A stretch of 64,000 nt of DNA, taken from positions 1 to 64,000 of the forward strand of contig JAFUHF010000021.1 in assembly GCA_017468985.1 (NCBI GenBank). The letters are read 5' to 3'. Source of the DNA: Bacteroidaceae bacterium. GTDB taxonomy: Bacteria; Bacteroidota; Bacteroidia; Bacteroidales; Bacteroidaceae. A model generated the notes under the pieces. It ran no database searches. It saw only the letters and a program-made list of their open reading frames with translations, and was not told where the DNA came from. A program made the position numbers and the translations under genes. Below are positions 43,913 through 53,115 of the stretch, piece by piece; positions within the stretch are counted from its first letter, which is position 1, and each line of letters begins with the position of its first letter.

Positions 43913-44173
43913 ATGAGTATTCTTAAGATTAAGTCCAAAGACATAGAGGTGGAGCTGAATCTCGATGACAAAACAGCCTCAAACCTTCAGACCACCCAGC
44001 CCACCTGCAGCGTAAGCCCCGAAATGGTAGCTCTGCTCACGGCACTCGCCCTCAATGAAGTAGGCAACGCCACTGATCACGACGAGGAGAGCGGCCGCAT
44101 CACCATCAAGGCAAGTGCGAGCGAATGGAGCGCAAAGTCATTTGGCCTCAACAAAGGAATTAGTTTAAGATAA
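43913..44173 (+). CDS. Small protein repeating the C-terminal module of the OadG fusion
   Basis: An 86-residue soluble protein with no signal peptide. Its last two thirds, PEMVALLTALALNEV followed by DHDEESGRITI and a short W-containing tail, matches the C-terminus of the preceding protein (MSVIAMALYEEL, then AHDEESGVITI and a W-containing tail) in order and spacing. So the decarboxylase operon encodes this module twice, once tethered to the membrane and once free. In sodium decarboxylases the C-terminal part of the gamma subunit contacts the carboxyltransferase, so this may be a soluble assembly partner of MmdA (inference). It lies 7 nt after the fusion gene and 31 nt before the biotin carrier gene. 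Confidence 0.8.
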   Translation: MSILKIKSKDIEVELNLDDKTASNLQTTQPTCSVSPEMVALLTALALNEVGNATDHDEESGRITIKASASEWSAKSFGLNKGISLR

Positions 44174-44204
44174 ACGTAAACAGTAACCTCTTACAAGTAG
44201 AACA

Positions 44205-44651
44205 ATGAAAGAATATAAGTATAAAGTAAATGGTGTTGAATACAAAGTAAACATCAATGCCGTAGAAGGCAACATTGCAAAAGTAGAAGTCAACGGAGTA
44301 GCCTACGAAGTGCAGATGGAAGGCCGTACAGCCGCGCCAAAACCTGTAGCTGCACCCCGTCCGGCAGCATCCGTGGCCGCAGCACCTGCTGCAAGCAAGC
44401 CGGCAGCACCAGCCCCTGCTGCAGCACCCACGGGAGCAGGCAAGGCACTCAAAGCCCCACTGCCAGGAGTAATCAACGACATTAAGGTAGCAGTGGGAAC
44501 ACCCGTAAAAGCCGGACAAACAGTGCTGATACTGGAAGCCATGAAAATGGAAAACGAAATCAACGCTGAATGTGACGGAACAGTAACGTCAATAGCAGTA
44601 AACAAGGGTGATTCCGTAATGGAAGGTGCCGTACTGCTCACAATTGGATAG
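44205..44651 (+). CDS. Biotin carrier protein of methylmalonyl-CoA decarboxylase
   Basis: A 148-residue biotinyl carrier. The N-terminal about 45 residues form a small beta domain (YKVNGVEYKVNINAVEG), then an Ala/Pro-rich linker (about 44-82) gives mobility, and the C-terminal biotinyl domain carries the modified Lys in EAMKMEN (about residue 114). It shuttles carboxybiotin from MmdA to the membrane beta subunit. It is followed 6 nt later by that subunit. Confidence 0.94.
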   Translation: MKEYKYKVNGVEYKVNINAVEGNIAKVEVNGVAYEVQMEGRTAAPKPVAAPRPAASVAAAPAASKPAAPAPAAAPTGAGKALKAPLPGVINDIKVAVGTPVKAGQTVLILEAMKMENEINAECDGTVTSIAVNKGDSVMEGAVLLTIG

Positions 44652-44657
44652 TAACCC

Positions 44658-45812
44658 ATGGATCTTTTAGAGTTCTTATCTACAAAATTCCAGGATTTCC
44701 TGACGTTCACAGGCTTTGCCTGCACAGAATACGGGAATCTCATCATGATACTGGTGGGAGCATTCTTCATTTGGCTTGCCATCAAGAAAGACTTTGAGCC
44801 ACTGCTTCTCATTCCCATTGGCTTCGGCATCATACTGGGCAACATACCCTTTAAAGATGCCGGATTGGAAATAGGACTGTACGAAGACAACTCTGTGTTG
44901 AATATTTTCTACAACGGAGTGAGAGCAGGATGGTATCCGCCGCTGATTTTCCTCGGCATCGGAGCACTCACAGACTTTACGGCCCTGTTGGCCAACCCCA
45001 AATTACTGCTCGTAGGTGGTGCCGCCCAGTTTGGCATCTTCGGAGCCTACATGATAGCTCTTCATCTGGGATTTGAGCCTAACCAAGCAGCTGGTATAGC
45101 CATCATCGGAGGTGCAGACGGACCAACAGCCATCTTCCTGTCGTCGAAGCTGGCTCCGAACCTCATGGGAGCCATTGCAGTGTGTGCATACTCCTACATG
45201 GCCCTAGTACCACTCATCCAACCACCCGTAATGCGACTGCTTACAACGAAGAAAGAGCGCGTCATCAAGATGAAGCCGCAGCGTCAGGTATCGCAAACGG
45301 AACGCATCATCTTCCCCATCGTGGGATTGCTCATGACAGCCTTCCTCGTACCTTCAGGACTGCCGTTACTCGGAGTGCTCTTTTTCGGAAATTTGCTAAA
45401 AGAAAGTACTAAGACCACGCGTCTGGCCAAAACAGCAGGTACAGCGCTCAATGACATCGTGGTGATGCTGCTCGGACTCACCGTAGGATGCTCCACACAA
45501 GCAAGCGAGTTCCTCACACCGGCCACCATCTATATCTTCATACTTGGTGCCTGCGCATTCGTCATTGCATCGGCCACCGGCGTACTGTTCGTGAAACTCA
45601 TGAACCTGTTCCTGCCCTCTGACAAGAAGCTCAACCCACTCATCGGAAATGCCGGAGTTTCGGCCGTACCAATGGCCGCACGCATATCCAATCAGCTGGG
45701 TCTGCAATACGATAAAAAGAACTTCCTGCTCATGCACGCAATGGGACCAAACGTAGCAGGCGTAATAGGATCTGCACTGGCAGCCGGCGTACTGCTCGGA
45801 TTCCTAAACTAA
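44658..45812 (+). CDS. Sodium-pumping decarboxylase beta subunit (OadB/MmdB type)
   Basis: A 384-residue inner-membrane protein with about nine helices. It decarboxylates carboxybiotin and exports Na+. Family motifs seen: GADGPTAIFLSSKLAP with the key Asp (about 155), PPVMRLLTTKKER, and the late GNAGVSAVPMAARISN with the conserved Asn/Ser. Length is slightly under that of OadB, as for MmdB. It is the last gene of the operon, which is closed by the hairpin at 45838-45871. Confidence 0.95.
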   Translation: MDLLEFLSTKFQDFLTFTGFACTEYGNLIMILVGAFFIWLAIKKDFEPLLLIPIGFGIILGNIPFKDAGLEIGLYEDNSVLNIFYNGVRAGWYPPLIFLGIGALTDFTALLANPKLLLVGGAAQFGIFGAYMIALHLGFEPNQAAGIAIIGGADGPTAIFLSSKLAPNLMGAIAVCAYSYMALVPLIQPPVMRLLTTKKERVIKMKPQRQVSQTERIIFPIVGLLMTAFLVPSGLPLLGVLFFGNLLKESTKTTRLAKTAGTALNDIVVMLLGLTVGCSTQASEFLTPATIYIFILGACAFVIASATGVLFVKLMNLFLPSDKKLNPLIGNAGVSAVPMAARISNQLGLQYDKKNFLLMHAMGPNVAGVIGSALAAGVLLGFLN

Positions 45813-45837
45813 GGATCATTTCATCCCTGATAAACTC

Positions 45838-45871
45838 AGCCGCCTCTAAGCTTCTGCGCTTAGAGGCGGCT
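45838..45871 (+). terminator. Terminator of the decarboxylase operon
   Basis: A 13-bp perfect stem (AGCCGCCTCTAAG / CTTAGAGGCGGCT) with an 8-nt loop, followed by TTGTATT, 26 nt after the last stop. Confidence 0.8.
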
Positions 45872-45945
45872 TTGTATTCCAGACCATATAGCAACACCCT
45901 CTTCCCACCACGCCTATGCAACACGAAATGCAGCATCAATCAATA

Positions 45946-45974
45946 AGTCCCCATCTCTAAACGAGACGGGGACT
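45946..45974 (-). terminator. Terminator after lpxA
   Basis: AGTCCCCATCTC pairs with GAGACGGGGACT (one G-T pair) around a 5-nt loop; on the minus strand it is followed by TATTGATTG. It lies 30 nt beyond the lpxA stop. Confidence 0.6.
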
Positions 45975-46003
45975 ATATCACTTTGGAAGACCCTCTCTAA
46001 GGA

Positions 46004-46801
46004 CTAATCTTCCGTATAGTCTTCCTTACCAATCACCCCAATAACAGTGCTACTGAGGAACTGAACGATGTTGTCTACCTCAGGGCCTTCGGGAACCTGA
46101 TCCTTTATCTGATTGATACCGTCAAAGAGACTCGTCTTGCCACCACCATAAATAAGACGGTAGGCATTGGCAATATGATTCTGCACCTTCAGGTCAATGC
46201 CGGCACCGGTAAGAATCGTGCTGTTCACACCACCATATTCTATGGGGTTATGATGAGCCACAATGTAGGGAGGAACGTCCTTGCTGAAGCGGCAACCGCT
46301 CTGAACCATCGCACAGCGTCCTACGCGCACGTTGGGATTAGCCACAACGTTGCTCGAAAGAATGGCGTGGTCGTGAATCTCGCACGTACCGGCAATCTTC
46401 GTGCCGTAACCTATCACGGTATTATTGAAAACATGCGTATCATGCGAAATATGGACGCCTTCCATGATAAAGTTGCGGTTACCTATAACCGTCTGACCAT
46501 CGGAATGGGTAGCGCGGTTGATCACCACGTTTTCGCGGATGATGTTGTTGTCACCAATGACAAGCAGTGTCTTTTCACCACTGAATTCAAAGTCCTGAGG
46601 AATGGCAGCAAGCACCGTTCCCTGGTGAACAACGTTGTTCTTACCCATACGGGTGCCATCCATCACGCTGGCAAAGGGATAAATCTTGCAACCATCGCCA
46701 ATCTCCACGTCGCCTTCAATGTAAGCGAAGGGCATGATCGTGACATCGGCGCCTATCTTGGCTCTCGGATCTACATATGCTTGTGGGCTGATGTTATTCA
46801 T
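46004..46801 (-). CDS. lpxA: Acyl-ACP:UDP-N-acetylglucosamine O-acyltransferase
   Basis: A 265-residue left-handed beta-helix trimer subunit that starts lipid A synthesis by 3-O-acylating UDP-GlcNAc. Hexapeptide repeats run from about 8 to 190. The catalytic His is His120 in GVHISHDTHV, aligned with His125 of E. coli. The C-terminal helical domain begins after KVQNHIANAYRLIY. It lies 31 nt after the RND outer-membrane gene on the same strand and may be read from the same transcript. Bacteroidales often carry another lpxA in an lpxC-lpxA locus, so this could be a second copy; that cannot be settled here. Confidence 0.9.
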   Translation of the reverse strand: MNNISPQAYVDPRAKIGADVTIMPFAYIEGDVEIGDGCKIYPFASVMDGTRMGKNNVVHQGTVLAAIPQDFEFSGEKTLLVIGDNNIIRENVVINRATHSDGQTVIGNRNFIMEGVHISHDTHVFNNTVIGYGTKIAGTCEIHDHAILSSNVVANPNVRVGRCAMVQSGCRFSKDVPPYIVAHHNPIEYGGVNSTILTGAGIDLKVQNHIANAYRLIYGGGKTSLFDGINQIKDQVPEGPEVDNIVQFLSSTVIGVIGKEDYTED

Positions 46802-46832
46802 CTTAATAGGATTAAAATTTATATATTATGAA

Positions 46833-48200
46833 TCAATTAGAACCTCCGCCCAGTGCGTAGTAGAGGTTTACTACGGCCTGCATCTTCTTAAAGTCGTCGG
46901 CCACCTTGCTAAGCTGGGCCTGAAGAAGGCTGCTCTGGGCAGAAATAACGTTCAAATAGTTGTAGTTGGCAGATGTTTTGAAGAGTTTCTGTGCTACATC
47001 CACGTTGCTTTCAAGTGCTGCCACCTGTTCTGCCTCAAGCTGACTGCGCTTCTCTGATGTTTCATACAGTGCAAGTGCGTTGCTCACCTCACTTCCGGCA
47101 TTGAGTACGGATTGTTGCCATGCCAGATAGGCGGCTTCCTGTTGCGACTTCGCCACTCTGAGCTGTGCCACCAGCTGTCCGTGTTGGAATATGGGTTGCA
47201 CCAGGCTCCCCACGGCCGTAGCCAGCAGTTTGCCAGGATTCACAATGCCCATACCGCCCGAATTGGTCCATGCGGCACGTCCAGTAATCGTAATACTGGG
47301 ATAAAAGGATGAACGGGCGCGATTCACGTCGTAGAAGCACTTCGCAAGAGCCATTTCCTTGGCATGTACATCCGGACGATTGCCCAAAACTTGTATGCCG
47401 ACACCTGTGCTGAGCTTTTCGGGCAAGCTCTGGGCTTCCAGCTTGCCACGCTGTATGGCCTGCGGCGCCTCTGCCAGCAGAAGGCTGAGCGCATTCTCCG
47501 TTTCACGTATCTGTCGTTTCAGCTCGGGGATGCTGGCCTGTACAGCGAGGTTGTTGGCACGGGCCGACTGCACGGCCGACTCATCCACACCTACAGAATA
47601 CTTCTTCTGCTGGAGCATCATGTCGTAGGTCTGCTGCGTGAGTTTCTCCGTTCCGAGCGTGATCTCCAATTGCTTGTCAAGCATTAGGAGCGTATAGTAG
47701 CAGTTGGCCACTCCGGAGATAATACTGGAGCGCACCGCACGCTGATAGTCCTGTGCCTGGATGAGCACAGCCTGCTGCCCACGCTTTGCATTCAGAAGGG
47801 AGCCAAAAAGATCCACCGTCCAACTGGCCTCCACCGGAAGGGAGTAGACCTGAGAGGCCTTGCCTTTATCCCACGAAGATATGGTGCCGTTTGGAGCGAA
47901 CACGAAGCCCGGGACAAAGGCCAGCTTGGCCACAGTGAGCATATCCTTGGCCTGCTTCACGGAAAGAGCCGCCGTGAGCAGATCCACATTATTATTAAGA
48001 GCCTTGTCTATCAGTGCCTGAAGTAACGGATCGGTGAAGACCTCACGCCACGGGGTACTGCCCAAGGTAGTCGTATCGGTAGTAGTCACGTCGCGATAGA
48101 TGCCCTCAGTGTTCACCTCCGGACGATGATACTTCTTATATGTGCCACAACTGCTCAACATGAGCGTGCAGGCTAATGCTATATAAATGGTCTTTCTCAT
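46833..48200 (-). CDS. RND efflux outer-membrane channel (NodT/OprM family lipoprotein)
   Basis: A 455-residue TolC-type channel. The signal peptide ends in lipobox LMLSSC (Cys about 18), so the N-terminus is lipidated. Two outer-membrane-efflux repeats follow, each with long coiled helices (for example LAFVPGFVFAPNG and the RSSFYPSITITGRAAW segment) for the periplasmic barrel. Its start overlaps the permease stop by 4 nt. It completes a tripartite pump with the two genes upstream. Confidence 0.93.
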   Translation of the reverse strand: MRKTIYIALACTLMLSSCGTYKKYHRPEVNTEGIYRDVTTTDTTTLGSTPWREVFTDPLLQALIDKALNNNVDLLTAALSVKQAKDMLTVAKLAFVPGFVFAPNGTISSWDKGKASQVYSLPVEASWTVDLFGSLLNAKRGQQAVLIQAQDYQRAVRSSIISGVANCYYTLLMLDKQLEITLGTEKLTQQTYDMMLQQKKYSVGVDESAVQSARANNLAVQASIPELKRQIRETENALSLLLAEAPQAIQRGKLEAQSLPEKLSTGVGIQVLGNRPDVHAKEMALAKCFYDVNRARSSFYPSITITGRAAWTNSGGMGIVNPGKLLATAVGSLVQPIFQHGQLVAQLRVAKSQQEAAYLAWQQSVLNAGSEVSNALALYETSEKRSQLEAEQVAALESNVDVAQKLFKTSANYNYLNVISAQSSLLQAQLSKVADDFKKMQAVVNLYYALGGGSN

Positions 48201-51200
48201 TTTTCTTGCTTTTTATCGTTGAGGAACTTCACATCGAAGGGATGCGTATACTGCTTCAATTCACTATCGTTCTCACCCGTGATGAGCCCCGTGAATTTCA
48301 GCGGCTTGATCTTTTCCTGCAAATACTGGAAGAACACGAACAATGCCGGCACGATGAAGATCTGACATATCATACCTATCAACATACCACCCACAGCAGC
48401 GGCTCCGAGCGTGCGGTTACCATTTGCACCTACGCCCATAGCAAACATCATAGGCAGCAATCCAATCACCATGGCTAAAGACGTCATCAGAATGGGACGC
48501 AGACGCGCACCTGCACCGAGGATGGCACTATACTTGATGGCCATACCCGTCTGGCGGCGCTCCAATGCAAACTGTACAATCAGGATGGCGTTCTTTGCCA
48601 GCAGACCGATGAGCATAATGAGCGAAATCTGCATGTAGATGTCGTTCTGATGGCCGAAGAGGCGCGTAAAGATAAATGCGCCTGCCAGTCCGAACGGCAC
48701 AGAGAGAATCACTGAGAATGGCAACAGGTAGCTCTCATACTGTGCACTCAGGATGAGGTACACAAAGATGATACAGAGAATGAAGATAAGGCCCGTCGTG
48801 TTGCTGGCCTTCTGCTCCTCACGCGTCAGACCTGAATATTCGTAACCGTAGCCCTGCGGCAGTATTGTCTCTGATACCTCGGCAATCGCATTGATTACCT
48901 CACCCGTAGAATAGCCCGTGTTTGGCGTTACGTTGGCATTGATACAGGTAAAGAGGTTGAAGCGGTTGATGTTGGCCGGTCCGTACACGCGGTTGAGCGT
49001 GCAGAACTCATTGACGGGAGCCATACCGGTGGGCGTGCGAACAAAGATATTGTTCAGCCCTTCTGGACGTTCACGGCTTTCCACGTCACCCTGAATCATT
49101 ACGCGGTAGAGCTTGCCGTAGGCATTGAAGTTTGAGGCATAAAGTCCACCATAATATCCCTGCAACGTGGTGAGCACGGTGGCAGGAGATATGCCGGCCT
49201 GCTTACACTTGGCCACGTCCACATCAATCATGTACTGCGGATAGTTAGGATTGTAGGACGTCATGGCCACCTGTACTTCGGGGCGCTTGTTAAGTTCGGC
49301 AAGGAAATCCTTGGCTATATCGAAGAACTTCGTAAGGTCGCCACCCGTCTTGTCCTGCAAGGAGATGGAGATGGCATTGGTGGCCGAGAAACCAGGAATC
49401 ATAGGCGGCGCAAAGGCCAGGATCTGTGCATCCTTGATTTTGGCGGTCTGCATGTAGATCATACCCAGCACTGCGCGAACGCTCTGCCCCATGTTACGCT
49501 CTGAGAAGGGTTTCAGTTTGATGATGAACGTGGCCTGGTCGGAACCCTGACCGGCTATGAAGTTGTAGCCCACCAGCTGCTCGCGGTTCAGAATGGCCGG
49601 ATTGGCAGCCAGCATAGAGTCCACCTGGTCAATTACCTGCTGCGTGCGTGCCTGGCTCGTGGCCGGAGGCATAGTAATGGTACAGAACATGGTACCCGTG
49701 TCCTCATCGGGCACAAGTCCCGTCTTGGTCGTCATCATGGTATATACCATTGCGCCTACGCCGATGAGCAGTGCCAGCACTACCACCACCGGACGCTTTA
49801 TCACCTTCTCTACGCCACGCTTGTATTTGGCCGTTTGCTTCTCAAACGAAGCATTGAACGAAGCATGGAAACGATCCAAGAAACTCATTTTCTTCGCATT
49901 TCCGTGCTCATCTTTCGGTTTCAGGAAGATAGCGCAGAGCGCAGGCGAGAGCGTCAGGGCATTGATGGCGGAGATAAAGATGGAAACCGCCATAGTAATA
50001 CCGAATTCCTTGTAGAAGGTTCCGGAAGTTCCACCTATAAATGATACGGGAATAAATACGGAGGCCATCACCAACGTAATGGAAATAATGGCTCCACTGA
50101 TTTCGTTCATGGCATCAATGCTGGCCTGCATCGTGCTCTTATAGCCTTGGTCTATCTTGGCGTGGACGGCCTCCACCACCACAATGGCGTCGTCCACCAC
50201 GATGGCAATGGCCAACAGCAGTGCCGAAAGCGTAAGCAGGTTGATGGAGAAGCCAAACACCTTCAGGAAGAAGAACGTACCCACGAGCGATACCGGCACA
50301 GCGATGAGCGGAATCATCGTGGAGCGGAAGTCCTGCAAGAAGATGTATACCACGAAGAATACGAGGATGAGCGTAATGATGAGTGTCTTCACCACCTCCT
50401 CAATACTGGCATAGAGGAATTCCGTTACGTCGTAGTTGAGTTTGTAGACGAGTCCGGGAGGGAAGTTCTTTGCTTCCTCTTCCATCACGGCCTTACAGGC
50501 CTTGGCTATTTCGTTAGCATTCGAACCGGCTATCTGCTGCACCATGGCCATTACCGACGGACGGTTGTTGTTGCGCATGGCTACGGAATACTGCAAACCG
50601 CCCAATTCCACGTTGGCCACATCCTTGAGCCGGAGCGTCTGTCCAGTTGTGGTACTGGTCAGAATAATGTTGCCAAACTCTTCGGCCGTCTTCAGACGTC
50701 CGCGGTAGCGCATGGTATACTCGTAGGCCACGTCGCTCTGCTCTCCGAAGGAGCCCGGAGCGGCCTCAATGTTCTGTTCTGCCAGCACGGCCGAAATATC
50801 GCTCGGCATCAGGCCGTACTGCTTCATGACATCGGGCTTCAGCCAGATTCGCATGGAGTAGGTCTTCATACCTGGACTCTGTACGTCACCCACTCCCTGT
50901 ACGCGCTTCAGGGCCGGAATGATGTTGATATTGGCGTAGTTGGTCAGGAACTCGTCATCATACCGACCGTCGTTCGAGGTCAGCGAGAACATCACCACCT
51001 GTGAAGTCTGACGCTTCGACACGGTGATACCTACGCGCGTCACTTCGGCTGGCAGCAGCGCCTGTGCCTGCTGCACACGATTCTGCACGTTCACGGCCGC
51101 CATGTCGGGGTTAATGCCTTGGTTGAAGTAAACGGTAATATTGGCACCACCTGCGTTCGTGGCCTGCGAGGTCATATAGGTCATGCCTTCCACACCGTTG

Positions 51201-51409
51201 ATGCTTTCTTCCAGCGGAGCCAGCACGGAGTTTTCTACCGTCTTGGCGTCAGCACCGGTATAGGTAGTCCACACGCTGATGGTGGGAGGCGCAATGTCGG
51301 GATACTGCTCAATAGGCAGCGTTACGAGTCCGATGATACCTAGAATCACGATGAGAATAGAGACCACCGTGGAGAGTACCGGACGCTTTATAAAGTTTGT
51401 AAATGTCAT
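48197..51409 (-). CDS. RND efflux permease, HAE1 (AcrB) family
   Basis: A 1070-residue trimeric drug/proton antiporter of the inner membrane with twelve helices and two large periplasmic loops. The proton-relay pair is in AIVVDDAIVVVEAVH (about residue 410), and the partner Lys lies in GLLAKNAILIVQFA near 940. The N-terminal FIKRPVLSTVVSILIV and the pore-domain GVEGMTYM are family hallmarks. The C-terminal 45 residues are a charged cytosolic tail. Substrates are likely lipophilic compounds or bile-salt-like molecules (inference from the family). Confidence 0.96.
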   Translation of the reverse strand: MTFTNFIKRPVLSTVVSILIVILGIIGLVTLPIEQYPDIAPPTISVWTTYTGADAKTVENSVLAPLEESINGVEGMTYMTSQATNAGGANITVYFNQGINPDMAAVNVQNRVQQAQALLPAEVTRVGITVSKRQTSQVVMFSLTSNDGRYDDEFLTNYANINIIPALKRVQGVGDVQSPGMKTYSMRIWLKPDVMKQYGLMPSDISAVLAEQNIEAAPGSFGEQSDVAYEYTMRYRGRLKTAEEFGNIILTSTTTGQTLRLKDVANVELGGLQYSVAMRNNNRPSVMAMVQQIAGSNANEIAKACKAVMEEEAKNFPPGLVYKLNYDVTEFLYASIEEVVKTLIITLILVFFVVYIFLQDFRSTMIPLIAVPVSLVGTFFFLKVFGFSINLLTLSALLLAIAIVVDDAIVVVEAVHAKIDQGYKSTMQASIDAMNEISGAIISITLVMASVFIPVSFIGGTSGTFYKEFGITMAVSIFISAINALTLSPALCAIFLKPKDEHGNAKKMSFLDRFHASFNASFEKQTAKYKRGVEKVIKRPVVVVLALLIGVGAMVYTMMTTKTGLVPDEDTGTMFCTITMPPATSQARTQQVIDQVDSMLAANPAILNREQLVGYNFIAGQGSDQATFIIKLKPFSERNMGQSVRAVLGMIYMQTAKIKDAQILAFAPPMIPGFSATNAISISLQDKTGGDLTKFFDIAKDFLAELNKRPEVQVAMTSYNPNYPQYMIDVDVAKCKQAGISPATVLTTLQGYYGGLYASNFNAYGKLYRVMIQGDVESRERPEGLNNIFVRTPTGMAPVNEFCTLNRVYGPANINRFNLFTCINANVTPNTGYSTGEVINAIAEVSETILPQGYGYEYSGLTREEQKASNTTGLIFILCIIFVYLILSAQYESYLLPFSVILSVPFGLAGAFIFTRLFGHQNDIYMQISLIMLIGLLAKNAILIVQFALERRQTGMAIKYSAILGAGARLRPILMTSLAMVIGLLPMMFAMGVGANGNRTLGAAAVGGMLIGMICQIFIVPALFVFFQYLQEKIKPLKFTGLITGENDSELKQYTHPFDVKFLNDKKQEK

Positions 51410-51497
51410 CGTTAGTATCTTTTTAATGCCTCATGGTTAAAGTCCAAGAATGCTCTTCTCCATGATCATGTGCATTATTATTTATGAATTAAACGAA

Positions 51498-52706
51498 CTA
51501 TTTTCCACTAAAGGCTTTCTTCATTTCCTTGTAGTTGCCCTGAATGGCGCCCAGCTTCTGAGCATCTTCAATGCTCTTCTGATACTGTTCGGCCGTTACG
51601 GGTACTATTTCCTGTCCGTCGGTGAGCTTGGTAATGCCGTTGATTACGATCTTGTCGCCCACACTGAGGCCCTTCGTCACCACGTAGGTCTGACCGTCGT
51701 TCTGGTCATTGACTTCAATCTCGGTATACTTCACCTTATTGTCCTGACTCAGCACGTACACAAACTTTTTGTTTTGCACCTCGGTGGTAGCCGACTGCGG
51801 AATCACCACACTACCCTCGGACTTGCTGGTAATCACGATAGCACCTGATCCACCCGACTTCAGCAGATGGTCGGGATTCGGGAAGTCGGCCCTGATCTGA
51901 ACAGCGCCCTGCGCGTCAATCACGCCGCTCACCGTCGTTACGTGGCCGGCATGATTGTAAATGCTGCCGTCAGCCAACTGCAAATTCACTTCAGGGAAAG
52001 CATCGATCACACTCTTGCCGTCGGCCTGACGCGTCATTTCAAGGATTTGCTTTTCGTTCATCGAAAAATATACATACATTTCAGCAATGTTCGACACCGT
52101 GGTCAGCGGCTGGACAATGCTGGCACTCACCAGGCTACCCACGCGGTAGGGCACCGTGCCCACCACTCCGTTGCTGGGGCTCGTCACGTTGCAATAGCTC
52201 AGATTGTCGCGAGCGCTCATTACGGCAGCCTCGGCCTGAGCCACCTGTGCCTTGGCCGTAGCCAGGCTGTTCTCAGCCGTTTGCAGGTCGTAGTCGCCAA
52301 TGATGTTTTGAGCATACAGCTCCTTCTTGTTATTATAGGTCAATTCAGCCGTAGACAGAGCCGTCTGGGCCGACGTAAGCGCGGCCTGAGCCTGGTTGAG
52401 CGCAGCGCGGTATTGCACATTGTCAATCATGAACAGCACCTGCCCCTGCTTTACCACAGCGCCTTCGTCCACGCAGAGTTTCGTAATGAATCCCGAAATC
52501 TTCGGACGAATCTCAATGTCCTGCTTGCCTCGGATGCTGGCAGGATAGGTGACGTTCATCTCCACATCTGTAGCCTCTATCGCAGCCACGGGGTATTCAT
52601 TTGATTGCGGAAGTCCACCTTGCTGGCCTCCACATGAAGTTACAATAGCACCGCCTACGGCAAGCGTCAGTACGGGCATCAGTCTTTTTAGAAAGTCTCG
52701 CTTCAT
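51498..52706 (-). CDS. RND efflux periplasmic adaptor
   Basis: A 402-residue membrane-fusion protein. The signal peptide ends in lipobox AIVTSC (about residue 25). The lipoyl halves IRGKQDIEIRPKISGFI and NLSYCNVTSPSNGVVG flank an alpha hairpin (about 98-165), and beta-barrel and membrane-proximal domains follow. It is the first gene of the pump operon; the permease starts 88 nt later. A TAnnTTTG box is at 52760-52767. Confidence 0.94.
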   Translation of the reverse strand: MKRDFLKRLMPVLTLAVGGAIVTSCGGQQGGLPQSNEYPVAAIEATDVEMNVTYPASIRGKQDIEIRPKISGFITKLCVDEGAVVKQGQVLFMIDNVQYRAALNQAQAALTSAQTALSTAELTYNNKKELYAQNIIGDYDLQTAENSLATAKAQVAQAEAAVMSARDNLSYCNVTSPSNGVVGTVPYRVGSLVSASIVQPLTTVSNIAEMYVYFSMNEKQILEMTRQADGKSVIDAFPEVNLQLADGSIYNHAGHVTTVSGVIDAQGAVQIRADFPNPDHLLKSGGSGAIVITSKSEGSVVIPQSATTEVQNKKFVYVLSQDNKVKYTEIEVNDQNDGQTYVVTKGLSVGDKIVINGITKLTDGQEIVPVTAEQYQKSIEDAQKLGAIQGNYKEMKKAFSGK

Positions 52707-52759
52707 CGTTTTCTATAATTGTTTGATTTATATTCCAATGTCTATCGCTTAAACGGCTG

Positions 52760-52767
52760 CAAATTTA
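52760..52767 (-). promoter_or_regulatory. TAnnTTTG promoter box for the RND operon
   Basis: TAAATTTG on the minus strand, 54 nt ahead of the adaptor start. No repressor gene or clear operator is adjacent. Confidence 0.4.
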
Positions 52768-53115
52768 CCATTTTCCATTGGCATCTGCCACCCGAGAAGC
52801 CGGCTGATTAACAATTTTAAGGCTGCTTTAAGATACCTTACAGAGCGCCTATCAACTGAAGTTGCCAAAATGACTGCAAAGTTCCCAATATTATTTCATT
52901 TTCACATCTTCTATTGACGCTTATATTGGTCAAAAATGCCTATTTCGAATTTTTCTTGGGCAAAAATGAACATATTATTCACCCAGCGCAGGTCATCGTT
53001 CACGCGCATTGCCCCGTTTCAGCGGAACGATTTCTCAAGCATGAAAAATGGGCCATCCCCATCCGTCAGAGGGAACGGCCAATATACCTTATATATAATA
53101 GGCGCTCTGGGACCC
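52768..53115. other. Intergenic stretch without a supported gene
   Basis: About 350 nt between the RND promoter and the end of the Spi-like lipoprotein gene. Plus-strand frames from 52914 and 52936 run through it but continue antisense into the lipoprotein gene and resemble no family. No strong hairpin seen. Confidence 0.45.

Noticed and set aside
50147..51004. 285-codon plus-strand open frame inside the RND permease gene
   Set aside because: Antisense shadow of a strongly supported permease; His-rich, no family resemblance.
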